Shown: in pieces, positions 13,249-16,488 of the stretch | Position numbering within the stretch: the first letter of the stretch is position 1 | How the letters are laid out: each line of letters starts with the position of its first letter | Assembly (NCBI GenBank): GCA_031279155.1 | Contig: JAITJB010000163.1 | Location: 1-16,488, forward strand | DNA from: Deltaproteobacteria bacterium | GTDB taxonomy: Bacteria; Desulfobacterota; Desulfarculia; Adiutricales; Adiutricaceae | Length of the DNA: 16,488 nucleotides | Reading direction: 5' to 3' | Position numbers and translations under genes: made by a program | Notes under the pieces: generated by a model | Databases searched by the model: none | The model's input: the letters and a program-made list of their open reading frames with translations, nothing else | What the model was told of the DNA's origin: nothing

Positions 13249-14520
13249 TTAAAATGGTTTTTTAAATACCGCCCCGGTCTCAAGTTCTCTTTCGATCTCA
13301 AGTAAGCGGTTGTATTTACAGATTCTCTCGCTCCGAGATAAGCTCCCGGTCTTGATCTGGCCGGCGTTGGTGGCTACGACTAAGTCGGCGATAAAGGTAT
13401 CTTCCGTTTCCCCTGAGCGGTGTGAGACTACGGCAGTGTAACCGGATTTGTGGGCTAAATTTATGGCCTCCAAAGTTTCGGTAACGGTTCCGATCTGGTT
13501 AACCTTAATGAGGATGGAATTTCCGACCTTCTCTTTGATGCCCCTAGCTAGGCGGGCGGTGTTAGTCACAAAAATATCGTCTCCGACTAACTGGACCTTC
13601 CCTCCCAAGGCCGCCGTGAGCTCGGCCCAACCGGCCCAATCATCTTCGGCTAAGCCGTCTTCAATGGAGACGATGGGATACTTTTTGATCCAGCCGCCAT
13701 AGAGGGCGATCATGTCGGCTACTGATTTGGTGGATTTATCGGATTTAGAGAAAACGTATTTTTTCGTTTTAGAATTATAAAATTCCGAGGCCGCAGCGTC
13801 TAAGCAGATGACCACGTCTGAGCCGGGCTTGTAGCCTGCGGCCTTAATGGCTTTGACGATAGCTTCTAAGGCGCTTTCGTTGTCTTTAAAGTCCGGGGCA
13901 AAGCCGCCCTCATCGCCGACGGCAGTTGAGAGCTTAGCGTCGCTTAAGATCTTTTTTAGGCTATGGAAGACTTCAGCTCCGCACCTTAGGGCTTCGGCAA
14001 AGGTGTCGCCAAAAAGGGGCATGATCATAAATTCTTGGAGATCGATGTTGTTACTGGCGTGTGAGCCGCCATTGATGATGTTCATCATCGGCCTCGGCAG
14101 CTGCCTACCCCCAACCCCGCCTAAGTACTGGTAGAGAGGTAGTCCAACGTAATCGGCCGAAGCCACGGCAACAGCCATGGAGGTCCCCAATATGGCGTTG
14201 GCGCCCAACTTACTTTTGTTTTCAGTGCCGTCTAAATCGAGCAGAATTTGATCTACGGCTGACTGGTTGGTGGCTTCTTGGCCAATTAAGGCTGGAGCGA
14301 TGATGTCGTTAACATTTTTAACGGCTTTAGTTACGCCCTTGCCGCCGTAACGTTTGGGGTCTTTGTCGCGGAGCTCTAAAGCCTCGTGAACCCCGGTTGA
14401 AGCACCCGAAGGGACGCTGGCTTTGCCCGAAATACCGTCTTTGAGAACAACTTCTACGGCCACCGTAGGGTTACCGCGGGAGTCGAGTATCTCCCAGGCC
14501 TGGACATCGGAAATATACAT
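13249..14520 (-). CDS. eno: Enolase (phosphopyruvate hydratase)
   Basis: Enolase interconverts 2-phosphoglycerate and phosphoenolpyruvate in glycolysis and gluconeogenesis, in the cytoplasm. The 423-residue product is full length and highly conserved: EILDSRGNPTVAVEV near the start, the mobile-loop SGASTG, GGSHASNNIDLQEFMIMP, GDEGGFAP, the three metal ligands in CLDAAASEF, SIEDGLAEDDW and LVGDDIFVTN, the catalytic lysine in LIKVNQIGTVTET, and SHRSGETEDTFIADL. The ATG at 14520 is preceded by AAAGGAGGA; an upstream TTG at 14553 would add eleven poorly conserved residues and is rejected. It follows the LpoA-like gene by 84 bases and may be co-transcribed with it. Confidence 0.98.
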   Translation of the reverse strand: MYISDVQAWEILDSRGNPTVAVEVVLKDGISGKASVPSGASTGVHEALELRDKDPKRYGGKGVTKAVKNVNDIIAPALIGQEATNQSAVDQILLDLDGTENKSKLGANAILGTSMAVAVASADYVGLPLYQYLGGVGGRQLPRPMMNIINGGSHASNNIDLQEFMIMPLFGDTFAEALRCGAEVFHSLKKILSDAKLSTAVGDEGGFAPDFKDNESALEAIVKAIKAAGYKPGSDVVICLDAAASEFYNSKTKKYVFSKSDKSTKSVADMIALYGGWIKKYPIVSIEDGLAEDDWAGWAELTAALGGKVQLVGDDIFVTNTARLARGIKEKVGNSILIKVNQIGTVTETLEAINLAHKSGYTAVVSHRSGETEDTFIADLVVATNAGQIKTGSLSRSERICKYNRLLEIERELETGAVFKKPF

Positions 14521-14604
14521 GGCTCCTCCTTTAAACGGCCCACGGGCCGCCAAGTAGTTTAGTTCCGGGACAAAACGCCCGGGTATAAAAAATTCAACTT
14601 CTTC

Positions 14605-16488
14605 TTAGCGCGATGAGGCAGGTTCAGCTACGACGACGTATTCGTCGCCTTCGATAGATAGAATCAAGGGTTCAACTTGATACTCGCCTTCGTAATCAAA
14701 GGAAAATGGTCCCGTAGCCCCACTGAAGGGTCCCATGGTCGATAGGGCGGTGACCATTTGAGCGCGGCTAGAAGCCCCGGCGTTGATAGCCGTAGCTACG
14801 GCCAGACCTGCGTCATAACCGTAGGCGGCGAACTGATTGGGTTCTCGGCCGGTAGTTTGCTGGTAGCGATCTCTAAAATATACTGATTCCTGGCGTGTGG
14901 AAAGGATGTTAAAGGCGGTAGGAATAAGGCTTGAAGCCAGATAACGACCGCTGTTTTTGGGTAGCTCGCTAGTCAACCAAAGGGGCGTCCCTAGGTAGAC
15001 CATGCGGGTAACGTCATGGAAGGCCATCTGCGGGAGGATCTGGTTTAGATTGCCCGGGGTATCAGGAATATAGAGGGCCTCAAAATCCACCGGCGCCTGA
15101 TATGAGGCCATAGCCCTTCGGACAGATTTGCCGCCGGTAAGAGAGGCTATGGCCTGATTCCAATCCCGGGTAGCTGGATCGTAATAAACCGAAGCCGTAA
15201 GCTGACCGCCTAAGCGCTCTAGCTCGGAGCGGTAAAAGCCCATCATGGCCTGACCGTAGGAATCATTGGGGTACAAGACCCCTAAACGAGTCATCCCCTT
15301 AACTTTAACGGCGTACCTGGCCACGGCTTCGGCTTGGTGTTTTGGCGTTAAAAAGACCCTAAACACCATGGGCCTTCCCTGGTTTAGTCCCAACCTCTGG
15401 GAGGTGGCGATCATGGGGAGCGAGGCGGTTTGCGCTGTCTGAGCTGCGGCTAAGGCCTCGGGGCTATTTAAGGGCCCAACTAAGACGACCATAGAAGGGT
15501 CATTTGCCGCCTCGTATACCAACTTAACCGTTAAAGCCGGATCACCTGTGGTATCAAACGTAACGATGGTAACCTTGTGGGCCAAATTTACCAAAGCTAA
15601 TTTTAAGCCGGCTAAGATATCGGCGGCAAATCTTGAATTCTGGTCCACTGATAAGGGCAGCAACGCCCCGACTTTGATGCTCCCGTAGCCCGTTGATTCT
15701 GAAAAAGTTCCAGGGGCTCCCCCGGCTAACTGCGGTCTTTGGGCTATGGCTACCGAAGAGGCCAGGGGTTTGGGATCGTAGTTTAAGCCCGGAACCTGAG
15801 CTCCGGCTGTTGAGGGGTTAGTTTGGAGGGCCCCGAGAGCCGCTAGCCAAGGATGGGTCGGAAAATACCTCTGAAAAAAAGTAGATCTCTCGTTAAATAG
15901 AGGGCTATCACCCTTTAAGGCCGCCAGACGGGTCAGATGAAAGTAGGCTTCGGGGCCGGGATAATTTTGGCCGTACTGCCGAAAAATATTAGATAGCTCT
16001 TCATCATCAAGATGCCAAAGGCAAGCTAAAACGCCTTGATTAGCCTGATCGCGCGTAGAGGTCGTAGCCCCGCTCATGGCGCTTATATAGACTGTTAAAG
16101 CCGGTAAATACCTCTTTAAGGTAAATAAGGCCCGGGCGGCTGAGAGCCTTAAGGCCGCTTGAGAGGCTAGATCGGTTTCGTTGGGGATTAAGGCGTTGGC
16201 TCTTGAAAGGGCTTCATCGGGTCGATTGGCTAAAAGATAGAGTTCAACAATCCTAGGGTTCACTCTAGGAGTGTAGGCGCCATTGGGAAACTCCCCTGCC
16301 AAAGATTGGTAGAGATCAATTGCTTGAATAAATTGACCAGAGAGCTCAGAAGATAACCCGGCTAAGGCTAAGATGGTTTCGCGGCGAGGGCTTTGGGGGT
16401 TTTGGCTTAGATACCTACGGTAAAGGTTAGCGGCAGTGGCGTAATCTCCCCTATCGTAAGCCTGACCGGCCTGGATGGTCAGATCGCT
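14605..16488 (-). CDS. LpoA-like protein: TPR region plus type 1 periplasmic binding domain (5' end outside window)
   Basis: The frame is open to the right edge, so the N-terminus (and any lipobox) is missing; 627 residues are visible. The first half consists of TPR-like helical repeats (AYDRGDYATAANLYRRYL, ELYLLANRPDEALSRANALI, ALRLSAARALFTLKRYLPAL). From about 16 percent past mid-way (YGSIKVGALLPLSVDQNSRF) a Peripla_BP_6 domain follows: GLKLALVNLAHKV, MVVLVGPLNSPEALAAAQ, LPMIATSQR, RLGVLYPNDSYGQAMM, FAAYGYDAGLAVATAI. TPR plus this fold is the architecture of LpoA, the outer-membrane activator of penicillin-binding protein PBP1A, and of related proteins annotated as penicillin-binding protein activators. 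A lone amino-acid-binding protein with extra TPRs is the alternative. It precedes eno by 84 bases. Confidence 0.75.
   Translation of the reverse strand, partial: SDLTIQAGQAYDRGDYATAANLYRRYLSQNPQSPRRETILALAGLSSELSGQFIQAIDLYQSLAGEFPNGAYTPRVNPRIVELYLLANRPDEALSRANALIPNETDLASQAALRLSAARALFTLKRYLPALTVYISAMSGATTSTRDQANQGVLACLWHLDDEELSNIFRQYGQNYPGPEAYFHLTRLAALKGDSPLFNERSTFFQRYFPTHPWLAALGALQTNPSTAGAQVPGLNYDPKPLASSVAIAQRPQLAGGAPGTFSESTGYGSIKVGALLPLSVDQNSRFAADILAGLKLALVNLAHKVTIVTFDTTGDPALTVKLVYEAANDPSMVVLVGPLNSPEALAAAQTAQTASLPMIATSQRLGLNQGRPMVFRVFLTPKHQAEAVARYAVKVKGMTRLGVLYPNDSYGQAMMGFYRSELERLGGQLTASVYYDPATRDWNQAIASLTGGKSVRRAMASYQAPVDFEALYIPDTPGNLNQILPQMAFHDVTRMVYLGTPLWLTSELPKNSGRYLASSLIPTAFNILSTRQESVYFRDRYQQTTGREPNQFAAYGYDAGLAVATAINAGASSRAQMVTALSTMGPFSGATGPFSFDYEGEYQVEPLILSIEGDEYVVVAEPASSR

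Overview
The window reads as ordinary chromosome of a Gram-negative, motile, piliated bacterium with moderate GC. A type IV pilus pilMNOPQ cluster, a fliJ/motE-type flagellar pair, several periplasmic solute-binding proteins, an LpoA-like TPR plus binding-protein fusion, and XRE and SCP2 proteins together fit a deltaproteobacterial (Desulfobacterota-like) genome. That assignment is an inference from gene style, not a search result. No mobile element, CRISPR array or phage gene was seen.

Layout. Positions 1-550 (minus) hold the N-terminal part of a membrane-anchored, probably sensory protein with an odd repeat-rich N-terminus. A short ModC-like ABC ATPase (585-1280, minus) lies just upstream of it. 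A tRNA-Val(GAC) gene with its own strong promoter and terminator (about 1562-1759, minus) separates these from the pilus cluster. The pilus genes run on the minus strand in the order pilM (7479) > pilN > pilO > pilP > pilQ (1860): the cytoplasmic/inner-membrane alignment complex, then the periplasmic connector, then the outer-membrane secretin, ending at a terminator. Upstream on the same strand are a small XRE regulator (7758-7961) with a clear promoter and its own terminator, and an SCP2-domain protein (8287-8607).

A 705-base gap (8608-9312) separates these from plus-strand genes: an orphan branched-chain-amino-acid-type binding protein with a near-consensus promoter, a zinc-ribbon single-pass membrane protein, a FliJ-like flagellar export chaperone and an overlapping MotE-like protein. 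These converge on minus-strand enolase (eno) at a strong bidirectional terminator (13186-13231). Upstream of eno is a large LpoA-like protein whose N-terminus lies beyond the right edge.

The most unusual signals are not a new gene system. They are (i) a reshaped PilP/PilQ pair: PilP carries an in-frame 102-bp repeat linker and no evident lipobox, and PilQ lacks the usual AMIN region; (ii) a series of unrelated short tandem arrays (units of 5, 11, 15 and 16 bp) in gene gaps and at one gene 5' end; (iii) a 43-bp near-perfect palindrome inside the N-terminal part of the left-edge gene; and (iv) an over-representation of TGACCA/TGGTCA hexamers in the large gap upstream of the SCP2 gene.
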